Positions 12,258-23,367 of a stretch of 64,000 nt of DNA are shown in pieces. The stretch is taken from assembly GCF_963169125.1 (NCBI RefSeq), contig NC_084795.1, positions 93,616,911-93,680,910 on the forward strand. The letters are read 5' to 3'. The stretch is from Humulus lupulus (Eukaryota; Streptophyta; Magnoliopsida; Rosales; Cannabaceae). Below the pieces are notes generated by a model that saw only the letters and a program-made list of their open reading frames with translations, ran no database searches and had not been told where the DNA came from. The stretch's first letter is position 1. Every line of letters begins with the position of its first letter. A program made the translations under genes and the position numbers.

Positions 12258-12264
12258 TATATAT
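12258..12264 (-). promoter_or_regulatory. candidate TATA box of the antisense gene
   Basis: On the reverse strand the sequence reads ACGTATATATAAGGCTGG, a good plant TATA box about 210 bp upstream of the antisense ATG (12050). Tat-3 has a comparable box (reverse CTATAAATAGG near 47918-47929) upstream of its antisense start. Confidence 0.5.
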
Positions 12265-12510
12265 ACGTAAAAGGCCAAAGGATGAGGGCCGTTCGATTGT
12301 CTTGATGTGGGATACAGGGATCACTACTCGAAAGACGAAACGACGGCCGAAGATAGGCTAGGCCATTTAATGCGGTTCTCGGAAGACGGACCGTCACCAA
12401 CCACGATGCTCCACGTATCCTATACCAGCGTAATGGGCGGGATATGAAGAGTCCCCAAAGAAGCCTAAAATCCCCCACTGTGGCCCCAGATGACATCATG
12501 TGCCACGAAC

Positions 12511-12528
12511 AGGGGCTTGGAGGGAAAA
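12511..12528 (+). promoter_or_regulatory. Tat-1 polypurine tract
   Basis: AGGGGCTTGGAGGGAAAA directly abuts the right LTR at 12529. Tat-3 has TTGGAGGGAAAATA at the same place. It is the plus-strand primer. Confidence 0.8.
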
Positions 12529-13281
12529 TGTATGCCCTAAATACCCACGGGTTATTAGCGAGATAGGAAAGGGCATAATTCTATCAGCCACGTGGAGGCC
12601 ACCTACCCGGAGTTGCTGTTACAAGTCTCTACCTCTTTAACTTGAGATAGCCAAAGGTTTAGTGAGATTACTAAGGAATCGAATCAGCAATGAGGACACC
12701 ACGAGCTGAGACTACATCAAGCTCGGGGTACGAGCTTGGGTTGACACCTCCGACCCTTTATAAAGTCAACCACGCAATGTAAACGTGCATGTATCAGGCA
12801 TCACGTGTCTACTCCATTCCTGAATTCTCCGACACGCAGCATAAACGTGCGTGTTCAAGCACCCCACGACTGGTTTGGGCCATGCGGCCCATTATCCCCC
12901 TTACCTATTGATTAGACCACACTTCATTGTCAGGTTTTAGGAATTAATCATGAATGTCACAAAAGCGACATGGTGGGTAAGAAGGTCATGGGATGACCTC
13001 CTTTGCCAACAGTCAGGTGCCCTCTCCCTATAAACATCGAGACCCTGGGAGTTGCAAATGGTTGGCTTCGAATTTGTAAAGAAATAACCTGTAAGGAATG
13101 TCAAAGATATATCAATAATATTGGCTGGTGGACTAGAATGATTTTAACCTTTGAACCACCTAAAAAAAGTATTCGAGTTATAATCTTCATTTGAGATCAT
13201 TCATCTATTACGGTTCATCACTTAGCACTAATCCCTCTCCTAATTTATATAATTATCTGTTGCCGAAGAACTGCGTCAACA
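12529..13281 (+). repeat. Tat-1 3' LTR
   Basis: 753 bp; starts TGTATGCCCT and ends GCGTCAACA. It pairs with 60-809. The short ORF at 13003-13194 lies wholly inside the LTR and also exists in decayed form in the left copy; it is not a gene. Confidence 0.92.
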
Positions 13282-14484
13282 TGTATTAATTATGTTTTTT
13301 CCCCCTAAAAGCTTCCTTTTTATGGTATATGTATATAATAATACAACTTTAGGAAATAATATATAAGCGAATATAATAATACAACTTTATGATATAGGAA
13401 ATGTAATAAATAAATAAATAAAATAATAAAAAGTATAATGTGAAAGATATTAATTACATGTCATAAAATAATACAACTCCAGGAAACAATAAGTTATTAT
13501 ATATAGTGCAATAAATAAATAATTAAGTTATTTATTGGTGAAGTTGTTTTTTTGTGCCTATAAAATTTATAATATATTTTATTTAAATCATTCATATAAG
13601 AAGGTTTGTGAAGATTTAAACCAGATCTTTAATGTTTCTTAAACTTTTCATATACTTTATTTATTTATTTTCATTAATTTCATTTGTAGATGTCTATTGA
13701 CGAAGAAGGTATGCCATTTCTAGGGCAATCAAAAGTGTGGAGAAGAAGTTATCATCGATGAAAGAAGAGATAAGCTCACTCTGGACAAATGTCGGAACTA
13801 CACAACTTAGTGTGTTAGTGATAGAAAAGCGTATAGAAGAACTTATTCAACGGGAAAATAAAAATCAGATGAAAGAACTATTACTAAAGTAGTGTACTTA
13901 ACTTTTTTAGTTTATTAGTAATTAAATATTTTACATTGATTTTGCTATGCTTACTTAAAATATAATGATTAGTTTGTAAATACGCTTAAATTATGACGTG
14001 TATCCATAATGTATACCAAACTTGTAAGCAAACATATAAATTTCAAAATCAAGTATATATATGAATTAAATTACAATGAATGGACGTGTTGTAAATTTGA
14101 TACAATTAAAAGATTTGATTTTTTATCAGCAGACAGATTGCCTTAAAATAAAGATTATCATTTATAAACTTTCTGGAATTCAAAAGTAATATCCTGACCC
14201 TGTAAAAACTCCAAAAGCAAATTTGTCATTTAGCAATGGCCAGCAACGAAAATGGTGTGCAAATTGAAGTAAAAGTTACTGAAATTCCATTGTCTCAACA
14301 TGGAGTATAAGAGAAAGTACAAGAAGCACATGCAGAATGGGTAGAGAAAGGATGAAGGTCATGTAAATGAAGAATGGACCCAACCTAAGATTGCATAGAA
14401 GAAAAGTTTGCTTCAATTTTCGGAAATTGATAAAGAGCCTGAAGATATAGAAGAGTCAGATTTCAATGGAAAATAGTTTCTAAG
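13282..14484. other. AT-rich region between Tat-1 and Tat-2
   Basis: No recognisable gene. It has short ATAATACAACTT repeats near 13337-13397 and 13468, and a splice-acceptor-like ATTTCATTTGTAG ending at 13690. A 63-codon open segment follows at 13701-13892. A second short start (ATGGCCAGCAACGAAAATGG, 14236) is soon broken by stops. It could be host sequence or an old unidentified element. Confidence 0.5.
13701..13892 (+). pseudogene. short helical open segment, possible last exon of a lost gene
   Basis: A frame open for 63 codons to TAG (13890-13892) contains KSVEKKLSSMKEEISSLW and later EKRIEELIQRENKNQMKELL, a Lys/Glu-rich amphipathic helix pattern. An acceptor-like site (TTTGTAG) lies 11 bases upstream, with a stop just after it in this frame. 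I do not recognise the family; it may be a chance ORF. Confidence 0.25.
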
Positions 14485-15177
14485 TGTTACACCCAAATTT
14501 TGAGAATAAGTAAATAACCTCGAAATGTAGGCTTGAAAAGAGTGAGCTCGAAAATATTAAATGTTGACAGTACCCTTATGCAAGCATGAGTCGCATTGTT
14601 CGATCCTGAGTTGCAGGCTCGAAGACACCAATCTTCTCTGAGGGACGAGTTCGACAAAATCACTGGATGAGGAGGATGCTATACCTGGAATGATGAGCTC
14701 GAACCCAAACCAATCTTGAAAGCACATTAGCGCAACGTTCGAGCTTAGTGATGCGTTTGGCACACAGAAAGACTGATAGGAAATCCCTATTTAATAGAGA
14801 TTCATTATTATCATATATATATATATATTAAATCCCTATAGTCATGGGATGTTATGTAATTAATGCATTTATTGTATTTATTTCAAATTTATTTGATTGA
14901 TTGTAACTTCCCTGAATTAGAGGAAGATATTCTCATAACCAAGTCTATAAATAGTTAGGAGTTATTCATTTGTAGACATGCACAAAATTGTACTAGAGAA
15001 TACTCTACCAAATTGCTTTCCTTCAAAGCTTTGAGAGAGTAGTGAGAATAATAGTGACTCGTGGACTTGGCAGATTTTAACTATTGAACCGCGTAAAAAA
15101 CCTCTGAATCCTTCTACTTTTTATACATTTTTGTTTAGTGCTCTTTATATTTAAGTTGACAAAAAACGACGTCAACA
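14485..15177 (+). repeat. Tat-2 5' LTR
   Basis: Starts TGTTACACCC and ends GACGTCAACA, 693 bp. The end matches the Tat-1 LTR end (GCGTCAACA), and the Tat primer site follows. The Tat-1-like stretch TTTTAACTATTGAACCGCGTAAAA occurs near the 3' end. No second copy is in the window, so the start is inferred from TG and the boundary of Tat-like sequence. Confidence 0.7.
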
Positions 15178-15198
15178 ATTTGGTGCTTTCATTAAGAG
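15178..15198 (+). promoter_or_regulatory. Tat-2 primer-binding site
   Basis: ATTTGGTGCTTTCATTAAGAG differs from the Tat-1 site by one base in the shared core and abuts the LTR end. Confidence 0.7.
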
Positions 15199-15249
15199 CA
15201 TTAAGCAAATCAGTGTATTGTTTAATAAAAAACCTCCTGCATACCATCA

Positions 15250-17505
15250 ATGGTTGCCACGAACAACCCTGGAACTAGTGGGCGACCATTACCACAAATC
15301 CCCGAGGAGCAAACTCCTCAGACTGAGAACTACCCACAGAGGCCTAGGAAGCAGCCCATGGTAGATCAAAGCCCCGATGAGGGAAGTGCATCATCAACCT
15401 ATAGGGGGAAACTTGCTTAAACCCCTAGACCCGACAAGGATCTATACTATAGTCCTGAAAGGTACGTGCCCATCGTGGAATTGGAGAATCGCAGATTGCG
15501 TGAACAGCTAGCCGAAGCTACACGACAAAATGAGGAATTGGCTAGGCAAGTTTCTAAAGAACAGGCACTGCCTCGGAGGACCAGAGTACGACCCTATGGG
15601 GGAACGACTGCCAAAATGGCTGAGCAAAGGGCCCAACAAGCCTAACCGAGGCCCAAGACAAATACTTGCAACAGTCGTCCTGGGGAAAATGTTCAAAACG
15701 CTGCTAAGGGAAACCCTACGGTAAGTGTAACTTCTAGAAATGGGAATAACCGAGCTCATCCCGAAGCTCGGAGTGATTACCCCTAGCCTATCAAGAACAA
15801 CCTAGAGCCTGTCCGAGCCAATTTCGCACCTTCCAGACCCAATAATGGAAGGCCACCTCCATCACCAATAAGGAATCCTCCCTCTCCAATAAGACACCCC
15901 TCTCCAGCTCGAGAGACACCCCAGCCAGCTCCTAATGGGAACTGGACAGGGGAGCAGGCACCCCAGAGACCCTCTCGGAGTGGGAGCCAAGATAGAAATC
16001 ATAGGACTCAACCTGGACAAGGCGGTGAACAAGAGGCTCACCGAGGACATAGGGCATCCCAACCAACGGGAAGTCATATGTCGAGGTCACAAATGACTGG
16101 GGCGAGGGGGCAAGCGAAAAACCCACCTCGCAATCATTGAGCCACGCAACAAAAACCAGAGAGGAATGTCAGCTTCCTTAGTGGAAGTTTGGACCTCAGC
16201 AGATCGGTGAGTGTATACAACATTGAGCCCATGAATAATGGGAATTATGAGAATGATTGTCCTGATCTTTGAGATCACTTGAATCAAAACCAGGGGCAAG
16301 CTAACTCGTCAAACCCAGATTTATGAACATATTTAAATAGCTGAAAAGAGTCCATGTAGCCAGTACACAAGAATCAGTGGCAGGGAGCTGAAGTTTTCAC
16401 AAACAATAACCAGCTTCCCCAAATGCAAGCTCAACCTCCGGTGGATTTGGTCCAAGAAAGATTCAACCAACTTGAAAGAGCATTCAAGCTCCTTCAAGAA
16501 GAAAGAAATAAGGACAAGGCTGGCGACTTTGATGAGGAGCTCGAGTCTTTCGCTCCACACATATCAAACACTCCATTCCCTTACAGATTCAAGATACCCC
16601 ACATGGCACCCTTTGACGAGACCTCAACCCCATATATCCATCTGAGTATGTTTAACACAATAATGTGTGCTAGCAATGTTGGATATGAGCTTAGGTGCAT
16701 GCTCTTTCCAACCACAATGACAGGACCAGCAAAAAACTAGTCCGACAAGTTCTGAAGGCACTCGATCTCATCTTGGGAACAACTGGCTAAGGAATTTAAG
16801 AAGCAAATCATGGCCATGGTAAGTCATTAAAAAGCTACCTGGAAAAATTCAACATAGAGGTGGTGGGAGCCCGGAATGTCGATGACAGTGGTCACCTCAT
16901 GGCAGGACGAGCTGGAGTATTTCCTAAGAGTCCCTTTTGGGACAACATGCAAAGGAAACTCGTGAGGACAGTAATCGAGTTCAATAACAGGGCTTAGAAA
17001 TTTGTCAAGGTAGAAGAGGCGAGGTCCACATTTAAACTGACCCCACAACCTATTATAACTACAACGATGAACGTCAACTCAGCCTCGACCTCAGCTACGC
17101 CCTCAACGCTGTGACCCTCAGGAGACAACCCTTCAAAAAGGAAGAAAAATTAAGGGAATAACTCAGAGGTGGACGGAGGAAAAAAGAAAAAAGGAGATAA
17201 ATACTTCTCCATTTACACAATTTATACCGAGATTATAGATACTCGGGAGAACATTTTTATCACAAATGAGAACCAGGTCCCATTCAAGCGACTTGATTCG
17301 ATGCAAAATCAGAAGTCTAAAAGGGATACCAATAAATTCTGTAGATTCCATAGGGGCATCAGTCATACCACCGATGAATTCAAACAACTGAAGGATGAGA
17401 TCAAAGGTCTAATCTTGAGAGGATATTTTGGGCAGTATGTTAGAAACAGGAATCCGGCCCAAGCTTCAGCTAGAAAGAGGGCAGCTCCTACACAGCCTGC
17501 CTAAC
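15250..17505 (+). pseudogene. gag: Tat-2 gag (heavily decayed)
   Basis: Starts at ATG 15250 (MVATNNPGTSG), with the helical ELENRRLREQLAEA and Pro/Arg-rich stretches broken by stops. The gag core is readable at 16423-16740 (LERAFKLLQEERNKD, then MFNTIMCASNVGYELRCMLF) and ends at a stop after TGPAKN. The C-terminal gag segment is readable at 17169-17504 (KFCRFHRGISHTTDEFKQL), in which the usual final Cys/His positions are partly lost. Frames change several times. It matches Tat-1 gag in order but lacks the 1.4-kb insertion. Confidence 0.75.
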
Positions 17506-19036
17506 AGAATACAACCCCACACACAAGGGAGGATGACCGACCTCCCCTAATAAATGGGGAGGATGTGGTAACCATTTCTGGAGGATGGCATATCGCTGGG
17601 TCAGGCAGAAATTCCTAGAAAAGATATTTCATCGAGCTCAAGACAGGGGATGGATCTCCCTATGAACTTGAACCCCGGGCTCCAAAACAACAGAGGGTTG
17701 AAACTCTACCCATTACTTTCACTGAAGAAGACGCCCCGGACGTCCATTTTCCCCAAAATGACCCTTAAGTCATCATATTCCAGCTCGCCAATAGAAGGGT
17801 GTGTCGGGTCCTAATAGATAACGAGAGCTTGGTTAACATCCTTTATTAGGAAACCTTGGAAAAGATGGGACTCTTGGTTCTAGACTTGAAAGCCTGTGCA
17901 ACGATGTTGTTTGGATTTTTAAGGGAAAGAATAGCCATCACGGGATCTATCAAGCTCCCGGTGACCTTGGGAGACTACCTAGTCTCAGTAACCAAGATAA
18001 TGGAGTTCATAGTGGTGGACACCCCCATCGACCTACAATGTACTGCTCGGGAGACCAACCCTGATTGGGCTGGGGGCAATTTAATTTGTGGGGCACTTAG
18101 CCATCAAGTTCCCAACACCTAGTGGAATCGGCACGCTAAAGGGAGACCAACTGGCCGCCTGAGAATGCTATAGCATCTTCATGAGGGGGAAGGGCCAAAC
18201 AAGTACACAAGCACTTGTTGTCATCCAAGAAATAAGCGGAACAGTCTTCAAAGTCGAAGAAGAAATCGACCCTAGAATAGAAGAGGATAGGTCTGATCTC
18301 GGACCAATCGAGGATCTCGAGGATGTAGAGGTCGATGAAAAGGATATCACTAGGGTGGTAAAGATAGGGAAGAACCTCCCAAAGGATGCGAGATAGCAAT
18401 TAATTAGTTTCTTGAGGGAAAATCAAGATGTGTTCGCATGGTCGTGTTGAGATATGATTGGGATAAGTCCAAACATTATAAGCCATGCACTCAACATAGA
18501 CAAAGGATTCCCTCCAAAGCAACAAAAACGAAGGCGATGAAAGGAAGAAATCCTTGAAAGAAGAGGTCAAAAGGATGAAGGCAAATCGATTTATCCAAGA
18601 TGCTTTCTATCCCGACTGGATAACAAATCTCGTGTTAGTTCCGAAGCCCAATGGGAAGTGGAAAACTTGCATTGATTATTCAGACCTCAATAAGGCATGT
18701 CCAAAGGATTTCTTTCCCCTACCTCGAATTGACCAGTTTGTAAATGCCACTCCAGGTCATGTTATCATGTCATTCATGGATGCATATTCTAGATATAACT
18801 AGATAGCCATGCATGCACCTGACTAGGAACATACGAGCTTTAAGAGCGATAAGGGTTTGTAGTGCTACAATGTGATGCCCTTTGGGCTCAAGAACGTTGG
18901 GGCCACATACCAGAGATTGGTGAATAGGATGTTTGTCGAGCAAATAGGGAGTAACATGGAAGTTTATGTGGATGACATGCTGGTCAAGTCCAAGCATAAC
19001 TGTAACCATGTTGATGATCTCGCAGAATGCTTTGTT
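17506..19036 (+). pseudogene. pol: Tat-2 protease and RT, truncated
   Basis: The protease region shows ITFTEEDAPDVHFPQNDP, then LIDNESLVNIL, where Tat-1 has LVDNGSS: the catalytic-loop Gly is replaced. A linker with DPRIEEDRSDLGPIEDLED (18270-18330) is shared with Tat-1. RT blocks: VLVPKPNGKWKTCIDYSDLN (about 18630-18690), FMDAYSRYN, and YVDDMLVKSK (about 18960-18990). Several stops and frame changes occur. The sequence ends seven codons after DDLAECF, at the copia LTR junction. Confidence 0.8.
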
Positions 19037-19955
19037 TGTTGGAAAAATAATCAAAGTTCACAACGAAATGGCGTGGTGGGCCTAGTTTAGTAAACACAAA
19101 ATTTTTCCATCTCTCATATAAATAGTTTATATGTTCAAGAAAATATCCAGACAGAAACCATTAATAAGCAATATCATTAATCATGCAACATATATATCAT
19201 TATACACATACTTATATATATATCATATGCACATATATACAAATATTCAAGAACATAAATATTTATCTCTTGAAGCCTATCAAGTGTCCTTGAGTTTTTT
19301 CGTATATATAACGATCTTCCTATCCAATGCTTTGAGTACTCAAACCATGGTCTTTTGAAGTGTTCTCTACACCTCAAGATGTGTGCGGGCACATGGAGAA
19401 CAAGTGTTTGTAATTTAGAAATCACAAGTTTAATCTCAACACATGAGAACTTGGATTATGGCTTGAGAAATGTTAGAATAAGAGAAGAAGATGACAATTT
19501 CTTGTCTGGCAAATTCTGAAACTTTTTTTGAAATCTTACTCTCTCTTATTTTTCTTCTTCTCACATAATATATATTAGAGATTATATATTACCTTATTAT
19601 TCCTAATAATAGTAATAGTATAATAATAATAATGATAGCATAATGATGATAGGAATTGATTTGGGTAATATCTAACTTACCAAATTTGAAAAAATCTATT
19701 TTCAAATTATTAATTAATTAAAAAAAAAGAATACTAATACTTTATCTGTAGTGTCTTACATGCATGACACAGTCCCTGGACTGTGTCATGCGTGTAATAG
19801 TATTCCCTTTTCAGGGATATTGCATTTTTATTTTATTTATTTATTTTATTAAAATCAATCATTCCCACAAAATATGGTATTACATTTTTAAGGAAAATAT
19901 CACAACCATATTACAAAATTAAAAATTAAAAATTCAAATTAATGATCATCATTAT
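19037..19955 (-). repeat. copia LTR, reverse orientation, part 1
   Basis: Begins TGTTGGAAAAAT after Tat-2 RT. It resembles the 1.9-kb Copia-2 LTRs in layout, including the palindromic stem at 19762-19791 that corresponds to 28192-28221. It is interrupted at 19956 by the gag-only element and resumes at 26365. The small ORFs on both strands here are not genes. Confidence 0.7.
19762..19791. repeat. 12-bp inverted repeat in copia LTR
   Basis: GCATGACACAGT, 6-base spacer CCCTGG, ACTGTGTCATGC: perfect 12-bp arms. Copia-2 LTRs have a stem at the same place with a different arm sequence. Confidence 0.9.
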
Positions 19956-21191
19956 TGTTGACCACGATTTTGGCCAACGACGAATAGACGTCAAAACTAC
20001 AGTAAGCATTGAATAGAAAATAGGACACCAATAATTTTATAGTGTTTCAGCCCATATTTGTTGGTAATAAGCCTAATCCACTTGGAGTTGTGATATATGT
20101 ATCCTACACTTAAGATCAGATGAACTTTAGCCAATTGAGTTTCTTAAGTGTAAGTAGAAAAAATACAGAGTTTCTCTCTCTAGAGAATACAAGCTTTCTC
20201 TCTCTAAGCTCTCTTAGAAAATGCCCCAAGAATGCCCCAAGCCACAGTCCCAAAGTCTCAAATTAGAGAGTCTTCAAGTCTCCCCAAAGATCAGTCCCCC
20301 CAAATGATGCCACGAGCCATTTATTTATAGGCTCATGGATCGTATATGAGAAATATCCCATTTTTACAAGGTCCTTGGTTGTTTCAACCGACTTTAATTA
20401 ATAAATAATAAACAAATTTAAATTACAACAATATAGCTATTACTTCGGGATATCTGAGAAATTCTCGTGGTAGTTACGGATGACTCTAATTGAGTTTCTA
20501 TTCTGTCCGGTCGGCCAACTCTGTTCCCTGAAGTGAGACTGGTCGGCTATATCACCCTTCTGGTTAGGCAAAACATCTTCATAAACTGACTAGCCGGACA
20601 AACCTGATTCCTAAAGTGACTGGTCGGTTATATCACCCTTCTGGTTAGGCAAAACATCTTCATAAACTGACTAGCCGGACAAACCTGATTCCTAAAGTGA
20701 CTGGTCGGCCACAACACTTTACTGGTCGACCAAAACACATTACTGAAGTGACTGGTCGACCAAAACACATTACTGATCGACCAGAACACATGACTGGTCG
20801 GCCAAAACACTTTACTGGTCGAATAACACATTACTGAAGTGACTGATCGGCCAAAACATATTATTGGTCGGCCAAAACACTTTACTGGTCGGATAACACA
20901 TTACTGAAGTGACTGGTCGGCCAAAACACATTACTGGTCGGCCAAAACATATTACTGGTCGGTCAAAAACCATACTGGTCGGACAGAAACCTTACCTGAT
21001 CGATCAAATTACTTCCTGACCAGATAAATCAATTTTGTGACCAGTAATATCACAAATCCGAAGATTAATTTCAAACATTTTCCCTTCTTTAGTCAACACA
21101 TTTATTTACTATTAATGTGTCATTTACTAACCATGCATTGCCACTTGTCCCATCCTATTGCCACGTCATCAAACGAAATTTTGGGATAACA
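19956..21191 (-). repeat. gag-only element 3' LTR
   Basis: 1236 bp, TGTTGACCAC to GGGATAACA on the plus strand. It aligns with 25102-26359. It has an 81-bp duplication (20541-20621, 20622-20702) that the other LTR lacks, and lacks about 38 bp present there. Confidence 0.93.
20515..21030. repeat. array of about 21-bp TGGTCGGCCA repeats (left LTR)
   Basis: About 20 variants of CTGGTCGGCCAAAACACATTA lie head to tail with irregular spacing. The core TGGTCGGCCA is self-complementary except for one pair (T:G), so it is a near-palindrome. Confidence 0.85.
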
Positions 21192-21204
21192 TTTGCCCCC
21201 CAAG
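21192..21204 (-). promoter_or_regulatory. polypurine tract of gag-only element
   Basis: On the reverse strand CTTGGGGGGCAAA abuts the 3' LTR. Confidence 0.8.
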
Positions 21205-23367
21205 TTTATTATATGATTTTCTCATATGATAAACTTTTTCTCTAAATGATAGTTATTCACATCGTCCAAAAGCTTCCACTCGGTCAGTAACTTTCACTTT
21301 TGAGGTAAACCCATGATGAACTTTTCTGTCCATAAAAATGGTAGTTATCAGTTTTCCATTTCCATTGCTCTTTCGGGTTCATGGGTATAGGACAATCATT
21401 GATGTTATCTTGAAACTTGTTGAACCCTTGAATTTCCCTTATTGATCTTATTTGCATAGTCCAAGATTAAGAAAATATGCTTATACCTCACGCTATGGTC
21501 CATACCCTTTTGCCCATCAAAATTGTTTCTTTACCATTCCTAACCGATCAGATTTATTTTGGCCCTCGAAACTCTTATGCCTTAGAACCCAAATAGTACC
21601 TCGGTAATGCTACTCCTTGGACATGCCAGCCTCTCAGACCACCTCTCGGACATCACTCCTCGGACATGCTACTCCTCGGACACGCCAGCCTCTCGGACCA
21701 CTCTTCAGATACCACTCCTCAGACACCACTTTGCATATATGCCCACCCTCTCGAGCATGCAGCCTCGGATGTACCAATCTCCTCAGGAATGCCCCATCCG
21801 CTCGGCATGCCTGGCCCCTCGACACGCGGCTCCTTGGATGGTTGGACACGGAGCTCCTTGGATGGCTAGCAGTTCGGATAGCCTCCTCCAGCCGCTCGGA
21901 CATGGAGCGCATCGGATGGCCAGCCTCGGACATGCATCCTCTCAAATGAACACCCCCCTCGGCGTGCCTGGCTCCTTCGGATGCGCATCCGCTCTCGGCG
22001 TGCCCCTTGGACACATGGACTGTTGCTCGAACATATGCATCCGCTCGGACACACACCTGCCTGCTCGGGCTTGTACAAAAACTTTATGGTTCATGCATTT
22101 AGGCAGCAAAAATTTCTAATTATTATGGTTGCTCTCATACATTTTTATCTAGGAAGTAAAATATTTTTACTACTCAGAGAAAATATTTTACTGGGTAGTA
22201 AATATGTTTTCTTTGCATTCATTTGTTCATGTTTGTTTGGTTCACTCCAAGGACTCATCACTGTTAGTCATGCTCAACAACAGAGTTTCCTACTCGACAA
22301 GTGATACATGCTCAACCGACCAGGGAAGTTGTATCTGCTTTCCCGACCAGGAAAACTTTGCACCTGATCAGCTAAACTATGTACCTGGCCAGTAGTTTAC
22401 TTTATTTTCTTATACTTTTGTGAAGACAATTGTTGCTTAGCAGCTTTGATATTTTTCTCGTACAGCCGAGCTGTTGGCATTTATACTTTACTTTTCTTTG
22501 CTAACTTGAAATATTCTAAGTCTTTTTAAACTTAAAACATTATAAGTTTTTTGTTAATAGTAAAGTCACTCTGATGTATGCCTTATATTTTCGCATGAGT
22601 ACTTAGTTTTCTAACTTAGAAATTCTAGACATTTCATAAGTCCCTACTAAGTATACTTTTTCACACTCTTATTGCTCTAACATTTTATGAGCATAATGTT
22701 TATTGTCACACGAATATCTGCTTCTAACTTGAAATTTTAAAAAATTCCAAGTTACTTAAGCTTTGTCAAACAAGTTAGCTTAATGGCTTTTTTTGACTTC
22801 GAAGATTTATAAGTCAGCCTAAAAACAGATACCTTAACTCGTGCTCTTATTGATTGTGTTAAATTATATACCAGTATACCCCATGTGCCCCCAAGTGATC
22901 GAGGGTTGAAAGATCCTTGGTCACTTGCTACTTGACCAAATTTGTTCGAGCAATTAATTACTTGTGAAACACATAAAGTATATGGAAAATATTCGAGTTG
23001 TTGAACACTGCTTGAACGTACGGACCAGTTGAACACTGTCCAATTTTACTGACCAGTTGAACATTGTTTGGATAATTAACACACATGCACATTTGGAGCA
23101 AGAATCAATCACGTTGCGCATAGTCTCTTTTATTACTCGTAAAAAAGAGAGGACAAAACGTGTCTAATAACGAGTCTTAAACAACAAAAATTGTTCAAAA
23201 ATAGATGATTGGTCAGCAAATAACCAACTCATAAACCAAATTTAAATAACAAGTTAAACAACTTGAAATTAAACTACCACTCTAAAAGTGGTATTTAGTG
23301 ATAATACATCCTCAGATGCTCGCCATTCCAGTGGTTTCTGATCGCGCTTTGTTCACCACATCTGATC
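21205..23367 (-). other. long non-coding 3' region of gag-only element
   Basis: 2.1 kb between the gag stop and the polypurine tract. It holds the CTCGGACATG repeat cluster (21607-22075) and AT-rich DNA. No RT, RNase H or integrase motif was recognised in any frame. ORFs across 21607-22304 come from the biased repeat and show no domain. Confidence 0.7.
21607..22075. repeat. CTCGGACATG-type imperfect repeat cluster
   Basis: Dozens of variants of CCTCGGACATGC, CTCGGACCAC and CTCGGCATGC at irregular 12-30 bp intervals. The short unit creates long spurious ORFs on both strands. Confidence 0.8.

Larger units (their letters stand above)
60..13281 (+). mobile_element. Tat-1: near-complete Ty3/gypsy Tat-lineage retrotransposon
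   Basis: Bounded by direct LTRs that begin TGTATGCCCT and end GTCAACA, with primer-binding site, gag, protease, RT, RNase H, a second RNase H-like domain, integrase and a polypurine tract in order. The extra RNase H after the RT-RNase H block, the protease motif DNGSS and a long antisense gene near the 3' end are known for the Tat (Retand/Ogre-like) lineage. The element is non-functional: several in-frame stops, frameshifts near 7050 and 9615, and a 1.4-kb interruption of gag. The 4/5 matching flanks and LTRs differing by a few percent indicate an old but single insertion. Confidence 0.9.
14485..19036 (+). mobile_element. Tat-2: truncated 5' half of a Tat-lineage element
   Basis: 5' LTR, primer site, gag, protease and most of the RT are present and homologous to Tat-1. 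The element stops at 19036, just after the RT active site, where a reverse-strand copia LTR starts. No RNase H, integrase or 3' LTR of this element is seen elsewhere in the window. The coding parts are far more decayed than in Tat-1. Confidence 0.85.

Noticed and set aside
20515..21030. Repeated short units that look CRISPR-like
   Set aside because: No unique spacers of constant length; units are degenerate tandem copies inside a plant LTR and recur in the partner LTR.
21607..22304. Long overlapping ORFs on both strands (up to 170 codons)
   Set aside because: They arise from CTCGGACATG repeats without stops. No domain, and the region is the 3' non-coding part of a reverse-strand element.
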